From Pseudoneurospora amorphoporcata (taxonomy: Eukaryota; Ascomycota; Sordariomycetes; Sordariales; Sordariaceae): a stretch of 64,000 bases of DNA. This document shows positions 1 to 12,179 of the stretch, one piece after another. Location: assembly GCA_033297205.1 (NCBI GenBank), contig MU859065.1, positions 62,001-126,000 on the forward strand, given 5' to 3'. The notes under the pieces are model-generated. The model worked only from the letters and a program-made list of their open reading frames with translations, did not search any database and was not told where the DNA came from. Every line of letters begins with the position of its first letter. Position 1 is the stretch's first letter. Made by a program: the position numbers and the translations under genes.

Positions 1-3000
1 TTGAGCTTTGTCGTGGGGTGCATCTGGTGGTGGACAAGTGTCGATAAGAATGGAAAAGGTTGGGTAAAGCGTGGACTGAAGAAATTGGGTTCTCATTACT
101 TGCATGCCTGCAGCCTGGCGTATGAAATGGATGGTGGAAATGGAATTTGAATGGTCAAAAGCGCAAAAATATGGCTTGTATGGTTAGCTAAAACGGTCTC
201 GACAGTCAAGCAATGATGAAAGAAGGCTTGTTGGCGGAAGCCGCGGGCATGACTGGAGTGGAACGTTGTATCGGAGCTCTTGACTATTGCGGCCTGCTAA
301 CCCTAAAGCAGTCGATGGGTCGTTCGGAAAGGAGACTACAGAGTTGTCGGTATGGCCTTTGGTGCTCGGAAATAAGGAATTGAGGCTTTGCGGAATGCAT
401 TCGAGATTGTGAATCTATGTCTGTTGGCAGAGAGAGATCTTGGGAAAAAGTCATCTGATGACGGGAGTAAGACTGGGAAGCCTGTAAGACGGCCTAATAT
501 TTAAGGGGTTGTTGGTGAGTGGCTTTAGCTTTAACAGCGTGTTTTCTGCTTCCTCCCCTCTGAGTGGCTAGGCCGGCTGTTTCTCGGTCGGATGTGGCAG
601 CAGTCAAGTGGAGCAAACCAAGAAGGGCAAAGAAGGTTAACTTTAAGAATAGAAACCAACTACGCCCAAAGCAGTCAAGCGGCAAACTTCAGGGGACAAA
701 CCCTTGAACAAACCCATGGGTGAACGTGGGACGGGCGTGGATGGCGTCGACGGCGTGGACGAGGAGGCTAGCACACCTGCACACCACCTGCCCATGACCT
801 TTTGCTGGCTGGCCTGCCCGTCGTTGTCTGAAAATTCCATGAAACAACAAGAGAGCAAGGCCAAGGCCTGATAGGATCAAGGAGCGAGATGAGCTTCATC
901 GTAACCGAACCCAGGCTGACCACTTCGCAACACAGACATAACAAGCCCAGACAAGAGTGAGGATAGGAACGTCGAGGTCTGCGCTTGTAGCAGCACATGT
1001 CAAGGGCACTAGCCAGCACATGTCACAACACGTTTTTTTTCTTCTCTGGGGTGTTGTAAGCCACTGAATGGCATGCATGTGTCTTCAGAAAATGTCACAT
1101 GCCGAGCTTGTGCGCGATGGAAACCCTCACTCGAGGACTGGTGAGTGAAAGGAGGGGACTTGGCAGTGTTGTCGTCGTTGTCGTTGGCCTGCCCCAGATC
1201 GAGCAAACCGAGCCTCACGGCAATGACGATGCATCACGCCCCGGCTGCCAAGCTCGATAGAAAGCCCAGTCAGGAGTTGAGAAGAAAGGAGTCGCAGGGG
1301 CTTGAGACGGCAGGCAAGTATCCAAAAATGGACACGAGAAACGATTGTTTCATCCAACCAGATGCCCCCGCGCTGCAATTGTTAGTTTCTCAACCAAAAG
1401 CAACAGTCAAGGGTTAGCAACTTTGGCATCATTATCGCTTCGTTCGGGCACGATAACCATGGGTGAGGGCAAAACTCAAACTTACTCATCACAGAAGATC
1501 ATGTTCGACTCATCTTCCATCCATCCACCACCATCTGTTGCATCAAGTCAAGCCACTGCATCGACATGCAGACAATCGTGTCCTGCCGACGGTGATGGGG
1601 TCAATAAAAATCTCCTTTTCGGTGGTGCCGTGGGTCGCGATTCGCTTAAGTTTCTTCAACTGGGTATAGTCCGTCGCGAGAGTATCAGTTGCGACTCTGT
1701 ACGTACCCTCGAAACAATTGACATGTTTTCTGCCAATGCTGCCTCTCCACTGCGCATCCACTAACCTCCACCGGGACCACCGGCCTCCACTGCCCGTCAA
1801 CGGTGGACTGTCGAGTTGAGGCTCCATGGCTCGATCCATGATGCATGGATATCTGCGGCTCACTACAAGTACAACGGTCGAAGACGGAGAAAAGCAGAGG
1901 CGAATGTTTTTTGTAATCCCTTGAAAAATGGAGAGCCGAGAGCAAAGCAGTCGAGTTTTCATGGCCGCGTCTGATCCCATACAGTTCCGTAGCGGAATGT
2001 CTGACCTCGGGAGACTCACGGGCAACGGGCGGCTCGGCGAGAGAATTTCGAATCATGGCACAGCCGAATGGTCCGTTACAAGGAGGCCGGGGTTTGCGGT
2101 ACCGACGGAGTGCCAGAGACTTTGACGACCCGTACTGTATCCGTTCCGTTCGTTGCCCCGGAACTTAGGGTAGGGAGCCGGGAGGTTGTATTCTCGGTCT
2201 CGCCTGAGTACGCATACACTGCGGTGCTGCCGGTGTAGGAGGAGTCTTTCATGGAGGACGGCGGGGAGGGCGGGAGGGGTACCGATCACCAACATGGGAG
2301 ACTTGCTAGTATTTACCGGCACCCCAGAAACGCTAACGCTCTGTCGGTGCTCGGGCTCGCATATAATTGGCAAGTTGGTCCTCGGCAAGTGGACAGGTGG
2401 GTGGACAGGAGCTGATCTTGTCTTGCGTGAAAAAAAAATTGGACATCTGACGAGAAGGGTTTTCACTGGCAGATCTGGCAAAAACCTCCCAACTTCTTTG
2501 TGGATGGACAGAATTTTGTCCCTGCCACCTTGGGGAAATTCTGCGTTTAGATTTGTGCGCGCCCGTCTGTGTGCCGGTAGGGCCGGTAGCTTGGGAGCCC
2601 AAGGGGAAAGGGATGCCCTGGCGATTCCTTCCGTGCGCGCTGGGAAGTTCATACCACAAAGGGAAGGAACTCTAGTGTACCGTGTTCATCCGTTCGCCTT
2701 CGATTATGATCCTAGTGCCATGATGACATCAATCAGAGCTGCCCCGCTACCTAGAGGTGCTTGTCGTCCCTAATATTTCGGTGGAAAGAAATTTGGACGG
2801 TGCTTTAGAAGGAAGGGATGATTCGGAGCAAACTCAACCCGGGACCCGACCATGTCAACTTTCTACGTCTATAGTAGGTACTGTCCCTCTTGGACGATCA
2901 TTGGGTTTGTTCAGTGGAAAGCCATTTTCTCTTCAGGAACCTGACGTGGGCTTTGCGTAACACCGTGACCTCTGCTTCTTGCTCGCAATCCAGTCGACGC

Positions 3001-6000
3001 AAACTCAAGTCCCTGTCGATTGTCGAGGAAAATGGAAGGTGGCCCGGATGAAAACGGTTGAGACTTGCCGCAGAGTATGGCACACTCTACCACGGTCACA
3101 CAGACACAATCGGCGTCGAAGGGGACTCCGTATTGGCTTGGCTAGAGTTGAACCTCTACCACTCCCCATTGGCCTGCCTGTTTTATTCCCAAGTGAACTG
3201 ACCAGACCCCTCATCTGCAGGATAATATCGCGGCCATCAAAGACCTCGTCAAGCACCCAAACTTCCCCTCACGACGGCAACTAAAGAGGTAGTTGTTTCT
3301 GCCCTCCACCTTCGTCCACGCAAGAACCGCTCAAGAAATTAAAGGACTGCTGTTAGTTCCAGCACAGCTAACTGCGCCCAGTTGCAATTTTAACCAAAGT
3401 GGTCCATAGTACGTTGGCTTTATACTTTGGCGCACCGCAGGCGGGGGGGAAGACGGACTTTCCTCGAATGACAACCACAAAGCCCCCAACCGACTCCAGG
3501 GCCGTGAGATGCTGGTGTCAGTGTCAAGTTCGTGCGTCATGCAGGCCAGATCCCAAACGGTGAGTGCCCGTCCACGTCCATATCCGTGACAATTTCACTT
3601 TTCGCTTTTTACCCTCCAAAAGTCTCTTGCTCGATGCCAGAGAGGTAGGTAGACAGGTCGTCGGCTGCCCACCCACGGAATATTGGAGGTTGCAACGGAC
3701 CATTGACGGAGGAAAGAAGTGAGCTAGTCGAGCTCCGCCTCAATTGTGTTTCCGGTACAGGGCGCGCTCTGATTGGCCCAGGGGCACGTAGCAATAGGTA
3801 ACATGTTCTTCCAGGAACCTTACAGGGGCGGCTATCCCCAGATGAGCTTAAACCAGCCTCCTCTTCTTCTCCCGCTTGGGATGGACAGAAAGGCACCTCA
3901 GGGTCCTTTGTGATGGAAAATGGCCAACCCTCAGCCGTTGTCGGAATAGGTACGTAATGGTTACTTGCATTTTCTGTTATCACTCAATATCCGCGGGAGA
4001 GAATCAAGAGCCAACCAACCATGCACAGACTATGCCGTACTCCGCTTGCCCAAAGGTGAACTTACTAGAAACTTGCAACTAAAACCAACTCGAGATGGAT
4101 GGCACCTTGGGAGCGCCCGGGCGCGAAGGGCAAGGCAACAGAATAAAAAGAAGGAAAGCCGGGCCCAGGAAAAGGTGGAGAAGACTCGGCTCCCACCTAA
4201 GTTCCGTAGCTCAGTGATGATCATGACCTGAGCTAAACCTCGGCAAGCTCCCGCCGGATCTGCTGTTGTGCCTGATTAAAAGGGCCCAGAATAGAACAGA
4301 GTCAGCTGCCCTGAGAGATGTTTGGCCAGTAGAAACAATCGGTCTTGGTCAAACGAGAACCTCTCTGTGGCCATTGTCACGCCATGGCAATTGGTGGTGA
4401 GGGCGTTTCTGGCACACAATGTCGAGATTGACGTCCGACCTGGAGAGATAAAGTTTACCAAGCAAAAGCCGCCGCCGTTAGTTGGAGCTGTAGGATGACA
4501 GTATCAATCTTAATCTTCTCGCACAGTATGGGTATCGTCCGTTTCCTTCCGGCGTGCAGTCAACAGTGTCATTCAGGCCCGTTGTCAATGTGCGTCCTGT
4601 ACTCCACAGGCGCCAGAAGCGAGAAAAACCACCACCTGACAGCACACACGCGCACCCGACCTCATCACAGAACACTTTGACAAACTTGAACTTGGGCCAA
4701 GGCCTTGGCGGCGAATCGGACTTGGCGGACAGACATGGAGGTGATGGAGCAGCCATGAACCGGCTGTTGAGCTTACCAACAAGTTCAACAACAGAGGAAC
4801 AAAGAAGCCACGTTCTAGGACGAAATGAAGTCGAACGCTAGGCAGGCAGGCAGGTAGGTACCTTGCTTCATTACTATACAGCGTTGCCAGGACACAAATC
4901 ACACTCATAGACTTTATGTACAGATCCTGCATACCGGTAGCTGATGGAGAGTGTTGTTGGCAAGACAGAAAGGGCCCTCAATTTCGGGCCAGCTGGCGGA
5001 GCTACTCGAGGTTCTTCTCATCATGGTTCTGTCATAAACTCCAAGGACCTTGCGAATAGGGGCCTCGCGAAGACAAGACGTGAAACAAAACCTGACAACA
5101 GCGGAAACGAACCGCAGGCCTAAGCACTGGAAATGAGGCCTTATTTCTGTGCGCACCGCAGATTCGACAGCGAGCGAGAACTCAGACAAATGATCCACCG
5201 GATGAGCCTCAATCTCATTGCATTGGAGTAAAAAAAGGGTAATCATGCTCTGTCACGTTATCATTTACTTGAAGAGTTGAGATGATTGAGTAGACACACT
5301 GTAGAGTACCCTTACTGTGTCCCTCGGCCGTCGATCACCTATCCCCGAGATCGCAAAAGTGTTCCTAGGGAAAAGAAAGAAAATAGAAGTTACGCTACAT
5401 TACCTACCTTTGCTAGTTACTTGGTAAGCTAGTACCCTTTTTACTACTGCTACCTGACTACATTCGGTACTTCATTACACTACAACACCAACACCACCAT
5501 CCACACAAGTGCAGGGACGATGACATGGTGCGACAACAAGTGGCCTTGGAAGAACAGAAGCGAGGTCCTCAAGGTATCCTTTCTCCTCCTCCGACCTCAG
5601 CTGGTTGGGTTGCCGGGGGATGAATGGACGGAGAAGCGAGAGAGTTCCATTCAACAAGACAACCCCGTTCGATCGATGTCGGCTCTTTCACCTCTTTTGC
5701 CATTGGCAGGTGGATGGCCCGTTCGTTGTTCCGCTTCGCTTCGCTTCGCTTCGAACGCCTGCCTATGCTTCCACTTCCTTAGGTAGTTTTCTTTTGTTTT
5801 TGTTTTTCGCTCCCTCCTTTGCCGTGTCTTCCGTCTCCGCAATATCGCGACAACAACTGGCAAGCCTTTCACTCCATCTCTGAGACCCCAAAAAGTGGAG
5901 AGAGTACAGAAAAAAAACCGTCGGAGGAGATCCTATTCCGTCATTCGACCCATCCCTTTGACCCTTGTTCCAAGAGACTAGATGGATACTCATGGCAGTT

Positions 6001-7350
6001 CCGCACCCTTCGCTTCCATGGTCCATGGTCCTTCACGCATTTTCACCCGGCTGATGTCCATTTATGCCGTAGTGTTAATGGTAAGGTAAGGTAGCCTTTT
6101 GGTGGAGCTGGCTCCCCAGGCCGCTCGGGGGCAATTTGCCGAAAGTGATAATGTTTATTTTGCTCTCTCGCTCTGAATTTCGCTCTCTGTCAGCAAGTCC
6201 AAATCATGGCCGGCCATTCATCAATCATTCTCAATGCCGGATGAGTCCAAAAGATGGTTCGAAGCGTCCCATATCTTTGGGAGAGTCGGGAGTCAGGATG
6301 ACGGACCCCAATACCGGAGAAGTCAACATACATACATACATAAGGTAAGTATGTACAGCTACATAACCGGATGGGGCAGGTTACCAGAAGCTGTCGTTGT
6401 TGCTTCATGCTTGATGTTGCTATCATGTCTGCTGCGCCCAGTGCTTGAATGGTCCCCTTCTCTTGGATGGGAGTTGCTTACATACCTACCGGATGGGCCG
6501 TTGGATGAATGCTCCGTTGCTCGTCGATGAATTTGGATGTCATGCCGACATCGACCACTGGCAACTGCAGAGTGCTGAATGAGTAGAGGGCTCGCTAGTG
6601 ACAGACAGATACAGCGACGGAATCGAACGGTTGCACATCATCCATCCATCCCACCCATCACCTCCAGACATACATCCACCTATAGAACTGCGCTTGTGCC
6701 CTACCTGTACCTACCTAGGTACTGTACCTCTAGGAGGGTTGTAGCTCCTAGCATAGCGGCGATTGTCCGCGGTCTGTGGCTCCCTGGTTTTCACTCTGTT
6801 ATTATTGATGATGCTCATCGGCCATCGTCTATCGCGGTACCGATACCCCACCAGCGGGCACCTCATGCACCTCCATCTCGTTGCCTACAGCAGCGAGTGG
6901 ATTGTGCAGAGTGGGTGTGCAGTGGTTGCAGCGATGCAGTGCCCATTCAGGTCGCATTGTGGTGGGTGTGCAGGGCAGCGAGCGGCAGTGTGGGTACATT
7001 TTTGGGGGTTCTCTTTTTTCGGAGTCCCGTCCCTCCTCTGCTCAGACAGCCAATGACGGCACAGTTTGGTGTTGTGGCAGTTGAGGGAACAATCCATAGA
7101 TACACGGAAAGAGCACTGGAGCACTGGGAAGCACAGTGGGAAGGACTGATTGACCGGTGGCAGTGACTGGCCGACCCCCGGCGTGTAAGCCAATGATCAG
7201 GCGGCTCTGCCCAATGATCCCAAAGAGAACATGGAAGGTGCGCGGAAACTGCACCAGTCCGCAGGCCGGGCCAAATGCGCAAGTGGTACCCAGCAGTTCC
7301 CCGTCACGCCCGTCACTGCCCCGTCTGCACCCAAGCCCACCAAGACCCAG
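1..7350. other. Gene-poor intergenic region upstream of the zinc-cluster factor
   Basis: I see no supportable gene here. Open frames are short, often overlap on both strands, and give arginine-, serine- and proline-rich peptides with no recognisable domain. There are several scattered AGGT/ACCT tetranucleotide runs (around 4842-4862, 5401-5410 and 6697-6732), a short CTTCG tandem repeat at 5732-5753, and CATC-rich stretches near 6630-6660. Composition is balanced, not the AT-rich TpA-loaded sequence of RIP-mutated DNA. It may hold distal promoter elements or non-coding transcripts, but nothing in the sequence proves it. Confidence 0.6.
5732..5753. repeat. CTTCG pentanucleotide tandem repeat
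   Basis: Just over four perfect CTTCG units in tandem within non-coding DNA. This is a simple microsatellite with no evident function. Confidence 0.8.
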
Positions 7351-7771
7351 TCCGCACTGGCGCTATTTAACACATGGGCTTCCCCCGGACACATCGCGCC
7401 CCCTCTCCTTTTCGACCCATCTCACTAACTGTACATCATCAACCTCAGGTCTGATTCTCAGTCCTCCGCTGTCGTTCCGCCTCCCACATTCGCTTTTAGC
7501 ACTCCTAGGAAGTCCTCGTCGACTCCTGTCATTCGCTTGTTTCATTTTCTTGGTGGTTTGGAGAGACGGAAAGATTTGGAAGGAAACTCCCCCCTCGCTA
7601 CGCCTACTCAACTCAACCCTGTGAAACAACACTGAAGCCTCATCACCACTTGAAAGAGAAAGGAAAAAGGCGTCAACTCTGTCTCATCAGCTCAACTCAT
7701 TCGCTCCAGTCAACGCTCCGGCATCGACAACAACAACTCATCTGGAATCGAAGAGCGCAGGAGATCCGTAT

Positions 7772-7799
7772 CAACAACAACAACAACAACAACAACAAC
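7772..7799. repeat. CAA trinucleotide microsatellite in the leader
   Basis: About nine tandem CAA units in the presumed 5' untranslated region. Such unstructured CAA stretches are common in Neurospora leaders. Confidence 0.8.
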
Positions 7800-8350
7800 C
7801 CCATTCATCTGACTCTCGCTTAACCAACCGCCCTCGTTGGATATCCACGGAAAACAGGAAAAAAGGAGACAAGAATAAAACCGCCAAAGTAGATGTTGCC
7901 ATACACCTACTAAGACTTGCTCAACCTCAAATCAGCCACAACCCGACGCCCGCATTCGCTTTGGGTTTCCGGTTTCATTTGGAAACACGCAAGAAGCGAA
8001 AACTATCACCACCCACGATCGCTACCAACTGTGTGGAGGAAAGGAGGAGATACGGATCTAGATTTTAGGGAAGATCTTGGATTTGGAGGTTATCGAGACG
8101 ACACCACGACCCGGAACAAGCAACCAGTTACTCATCACCATCACCGACTTGAAGCACCTGACTGTCAGGTTGTTCACGTTCAACAACTACTCCGAACCAC
8201 GCTCGCTCTAGATCGACCTTTCAGGAAGGCAACGTTGCAGTCTCAGTACCTGTCATCGGGATAAGGCACAGCCTACGCTTTCTGTCCTCGCCTCAACCCA
8301 TCACGTTCGCTACTTCAACGTCACCAGGGTCCATTGTGTCTCTGCTTCTT

Positions 8351-8412
8351 GTGAGTACCTCGTTTGTCCATGTGCTTGCATCGATGGAAATATGTGCTAA
8401 CCTTTGCTGTAG
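8351..8412 (+). other. Intron in the 5' untranslated region of the zinc-cluster factor
   Basis: The donor GTGAGT starts at 8351. A GTGCTAACC branch site lies near 8393-8401 and the acceptor TGTAG ends at 8412, giving a 62-base intron that fits Neurospora consensus at all three signals. It sits 38 bases before the start codon, so it would be spliced from the leader. It is a prediction from signals alone, since no coding frame constrains it. Confidence 0.7.
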
Positions 8413-8450
8413 TTCTCTCGCTAATCCTTTTCAACCATCTTACTGTCACA

Positions 8451-10793
8451 ATGGCTGGTCCCGGCGGTGGCCCCCCTAGGCGCAGGTAAGCTTCTTTGTG
8501 CGCTGACTTTGGGTTGTTTCTCACTGACATTTTATTCAGTCACACCAAGTCCCGAAAGGGATGCGAGACATGGTAAGCTTACTCAACCCGTGACAATTTG
8601 TATGCAGAGCTGCTTTCTTAACAATCACACAGCAAGCGCCGCCATATTCGTTGTGATGAAAGCTTTCCCCAGTGCCGCAACTGCACCAAGCACAAGATCC
8701 GTTGCCCATACAATGACATTCCTGTCGCCGATGACCGATCTACTTCTCCTGACAAGCCGGATCTTATGTGGACGCCCGAGATCGAGGCTGTCATTGAACA
8801 GTGGCAGCGCACTGGCCTCTTTCCGTTCCCGAACCTTAACATTTACCCGACTCCTGCTCCCCAGTACCTCAGCACAGACGAGCTGCGCCTGATTCACCAC
8901 GTTGCCTCGATCAGCAATCAGATGATGGAAATTGATGCCAACGGCTTCACTCTGTGGACTCGACAGATCCCGACGTAAGATTAGCACTTGACACGTCAAC
9001 ACTGGGTTGGACTGGGCGCTAACAGGTTTTCTAGAATCATCAAGATTGGTGCTACCCATAACTATGTCTTGCATTCGCTGTTGGCTTTCTCTGCCATGCA
9101 CATTGCATACTTGACCGATTGTCCATTGGTCGGAAACATGGCTTATGAGCATCGGGGTATTGCCTTGAAGGGTCTCCAGGAAGCCATCGGGACCTTCTCG
9201 AAGGATACTTCTGACGCCATCCTTGCCGCATCTCTTGTTCTGTCGTGGCAAGCCACAGATTGGTAAGCAATATACTGCAGCCTTCCGGCTACACAGACAT
9301 GGAAGGGACTAACTCAAAATGCTTCTACAGGCGAAGCTGGACCCAGCTCATGCAGGGAACCTCATCGGTACGTTTGCCTACGAGCGTTCACTGTTACAAA
9401 GAGGCACGAATGCTGACGTGAAACTAATAGGTCATCGAGGCTATGGACCCCTGGAAGCACGAGTCTCAGTTCGGTGATTTCATTGCCGAAAGCAGCACGT
9501 TCCCAACCGCTCCCCCGTCTCCCGCTCCTGACCACAAGCCCAGCCAGCCGCGCAAGGAAGACCTTGACGCCTTCCAGAGGACTCTGCAGCAGCTCCAGAA
9601 GGTTGAGTCTCACCTCAAGCACAACAGGGAGGACACCAAGTCCGTTGCTCAGCTCATCAGCTTCCTGAAGGGTGCTCGCAAGGTTAGCCCAACCTTGTCG
9701 GTAGCCCAACAGTTTGAGCGCTTGAGACCCCTGCGTACGTGGCTGTTCTGGCTCCCCGTCATGTACCTGCAACAGACCCATGGTTCGCCCAGTGCCTTGG
9801 TGATCATTGCTCATTACTACACAGTTGCTCTGGTCATGGAGCGCCTCTTCCCTGAGATCGGTGCCGCTTACTTTGGAAGTTTGACAATTGGCCCGGTTGA
9901 GGAGATTACGCGTCGCCTGCATTCCATGAACATTTCTGGCCAACTTGAGGGTGATTTGGCAACCCCTCTTGCATTGATGAACTTCCCTATTGACACAGTC
10001 TCCGAATTCCGGTCTCGAATGGGGTGGAACCAACCGATCCGTACCCCATCTTTCCCCGTGTTCGACAACTTCTATGCCAGTGGGGATTCGCCAATGCCCT
10101 TGTCCGCGGCATCATCGTCCGAATATCTGCCATACGGAGAGAGGCCAGCTTTCAGCTATAGTACCGAGGATTTGTCCGTCATCCCAGAATGCGGACCCAG
10201 TCCGCTCCAGATCTCGGCACCTTTTGGCCAACCGCAGTACCTTAGCATCCCGAGCCCGTCCTATGGAGCATACAGTCCCACCACGAGTACCTTCGGTGAC
10301 TACAACGACGCGGCTTCCATCACCTACAGCGATCCGGACGAATACCCCTCGTACGACATGGGCTTCTCCGCTACTTCCATTATGGGCGGTGCCAGCCCCT
10401 ATGGTGTCGGGTTCGTCCATCCAATCCAATCCGTGTGGACGGTCTAGGATCTGTGATCGCCACACCGGCCGCTGTCCGGCTCTTAAGAAACGCAAAGGTT
10501 TAATTAACATGGCCATCAGGACTCCCACAATGCTAAGCTCAACGCCCACCTACCCGCCTCCGGACGACTTTACCGTACTTTGGCCCGGTCCCCCACGCCT
10601 CGCCCCTTCTCCGTTTCTGGGTCCCGGACAATACTCCACCAGGCTTCCGCTCCCAGAGTCGCCAACCCCATCAATGATGTTCACACCCTCGAGCCATGGC
10701 CACAGCATCTCGATATCTTCCATACAGTCGAACTACCTGGACGATGAGAACGTGAAGGAAGAACGACCTTACATCAAGGACGAAAGGCCTTAA
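8451..10793 (+). CDS. Zn2Cys6 fungal-type transcription factor
   Basis: A nuclear DNA-binding regulator. Exons by frame and splice consensus: 8451-8485, 8540-8572, 8633-8974, 9035-9262, 9331-9367, 9431-10410 and 10520-10793, giving 642 residues. The binuclear zinc cluster is at residues 20-47, with cysteines 20, 23, 30, 37, 40 and 47 (spacing 2-6-6-2-6) encoded across exons 2 and 3. The middle region (about residues 100-400) is helical and resembles the effector domain of UPC2-like fungal factors; that subfamily call is tentative and the target genes are unknown. The C-terminus is Pro/Ser/Tyr-rich. If the last intron (10411-10519, donor GTTCGT, branch ATTAAC, acceptor CATCAG) is retained, translation stops at 10447 and the protein has 563 residues. 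I prefer the longer form because its extra exon has coding-like codon use and ends in two SUMO consensus sites (K631, K638). Confidence 0.88.
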
Positions 10794-11260
10794 CACATCA
10801 CATCGAACTGAATCTGGCATCCGGTGTTGATCCCTTCTCCGCATTTTTCTTTCTTTCCGACACAGACGCGATTGCATACCACGCTCCTTTACGATCACAC
10901 GACGATATTTTTGCAACATTTCAACGCATCATGATGCATCTCACACTCCTTTCACGACTGCAACGACGCTGCACTTGACAGCACACAACGCTCCTTAACG
11001 ACACTCCTTTCAATGACGCATAGACACTCCTTTATATACCCAACGGCTGGATCCCATAACGAACTATAGACACTCCTTTTATATGGATCGACGCATTTTT
11101 ACCCAACTGCATAGACATTCCTTTTTGCGACACTTGCATCTCGACGACACACTCGACGAGCTTTAGATACACACTCCTTACGAACATCACTGGATGGTCA
11201 AGGTACCCAACTGCATAAGCGACTGTTATTGATAGTGGTTTTTTGGTCCTCTCTGGACAG
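10794..11260 (+). repeat. Region with recurrent ACACTCCTTT motif downstream of the zinc-cluster factor
   Basis: Within about 300 bases the decamer ACRCTCCTTW recurs near 10881, 10943, 10988, 11001, 11034, 11070, 11115 (as ACATTCCTTT) and 11170. Several copies are preceded by GCATAGAC or TATAGAC. Spacing is irregular, so this is not a plain tandem repeat. The position just past the stop codon suggests a 3' untranslated region, where CUCCUU-type sites could be bound by an RNA-binding protein. The function is inferred. Confidence 0.6.
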
Positions 11261-11950
11261 GGGCTTGAAGTTACTTTGAGGGACAAGATATGGCATTGAT
11301 GTGTTTGGCCTTGTACTCTCTGGGAAAAAAGCGTTGAATTCTTTTAGTAATTAGTTTTTGAACCATAGCACCGTCGGCGGTGGCTACAGGTTGCATTGGG
11401 CGGCGTTTGTTTTGGTTTGACATTTCTTGAGCGAGGTTGTTATTGCACCTCGAGTCGATCGATAATAATACTGGTTTGGGGATATGGGAGGATCTACCAG
11501 GAAGGAGGATGATAGGTAGACAGACCATGGATGATGAATTTCGCAGATGGAGAAGGATATGTAGTATCTTGAAGTAATCAGGCGAAAGAAAGAGATGGTC
11601 TGGAACATTTGCTTGCGCGGCGTACATGTGAGCTGAGCTGGTCCCTATCTAATGTGCTGGGTGTTAATATGGTCTCTTATTTTGATGATCTTGATCGATT
11701 CAAGGTCGACTATATGTAGCAGGTGGAACCACGCTGGCGATGCAGAAGAGGGCAAGGAGGATCAGGACAAGATAGTTCAACAGGATTTTACAGGGTCTGT
11801 TAATACTTAACCATAATCAAATAGCCTAATAGCTGAGTTATTGTATATGGAACTGGTTATTCGTTCTACCTTCGTGTTTCATCACTTGATCTTGTGCCAT
11901 GACTTCCAAAAATGACCGAGCATCTACCTAGGTTGATGGCGAGATCTCAC

Positions 11951-11994
11951 GGTCGGTCGGTCGGTCGGTCGGTCGGTCGTTCGGTCGGTCGGTC
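11951..11994. repeat. GGTC tetranucleotide microsatellite
   Basis: Around eleven GGTC units with one interruption (GTTC) near 11980. A hypervariable simple repeat in non-coding DNA. Confidence 0.9.
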
Positions 11995-12103
11995 AGTGCT
12001 GCAAACATCATCATCACATCACCTCTTCCATTCATTCATCTCCCATTTCACCTCCCCCATCGCGCAAAGAAACCCCACTTTCTGCCCCCAAAACAAGGAA
12101 GGG

Positions 12104-12133
<30 letters not shown>
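12104..12133. repeat. Poly(A) run of 30 bases with A-rich continuation
   Basis: Thirty consecutive A residues followed by A-rich sequence to about 12158, directly adjoining the dispersed repeat copy at 12180-12460. Read on the minus strand this is a T-rich tail following the repeat body. Confidence 0.9.
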
Positions 12134-12135
<2 letters not shown>

Positions 12136-12179
12136 AAAAGAAAAGAAAAAAAGAAAAATTATTAATTTGATAAAATTTC

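Larger units (their letters stand above)
7351..8450 (+). promoter_or_regulatory. Probable core promoter and long 5' leader of the zinc-cluster factor
   Basis: This stretch runs into the start codon at 8451. It holds a TATA-like CTATTTAA near 7371, pyrimidine-rich tracts typical of fungal transcription starts (about 7390-7560), and a CAA tandem repeat at 7772-7799. A clear leader intron follows at 8351-8412. The open frames inside are short and out of frame with the main protein, so upstream open reading frames are possible. The leader extent is inferred from composition; the transcription start was not located. Confidence 0.45.

Noticed and set aside
2053..2773. Overlapping open frames of about 195-200 codons on both strands
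   Set aside because: Both strands are open in the same place, the peptides are Arg/Pro-rich with no recognisable domain, and neither shows coding codon bias.
3609..3983. 124-codon minus-strand frame with Ser-rich C-terminus
   Set aside because: Low complexity, no domain, no supporting splice or promoter context. Too weak to call.
4198..4232. tRNA-like start TCCGTAGCTCAGTGATGATC
   Set aside because: It resembles a tRNA 5' end and A box, but no anticodon arm, T arm or matching acceptor stem follows.
6615..6632. B-box-like GTTCGATTCC on the minus strand
   Set aside because: The flanking bases do not pair into a T stem and no A box lies at the right distance.
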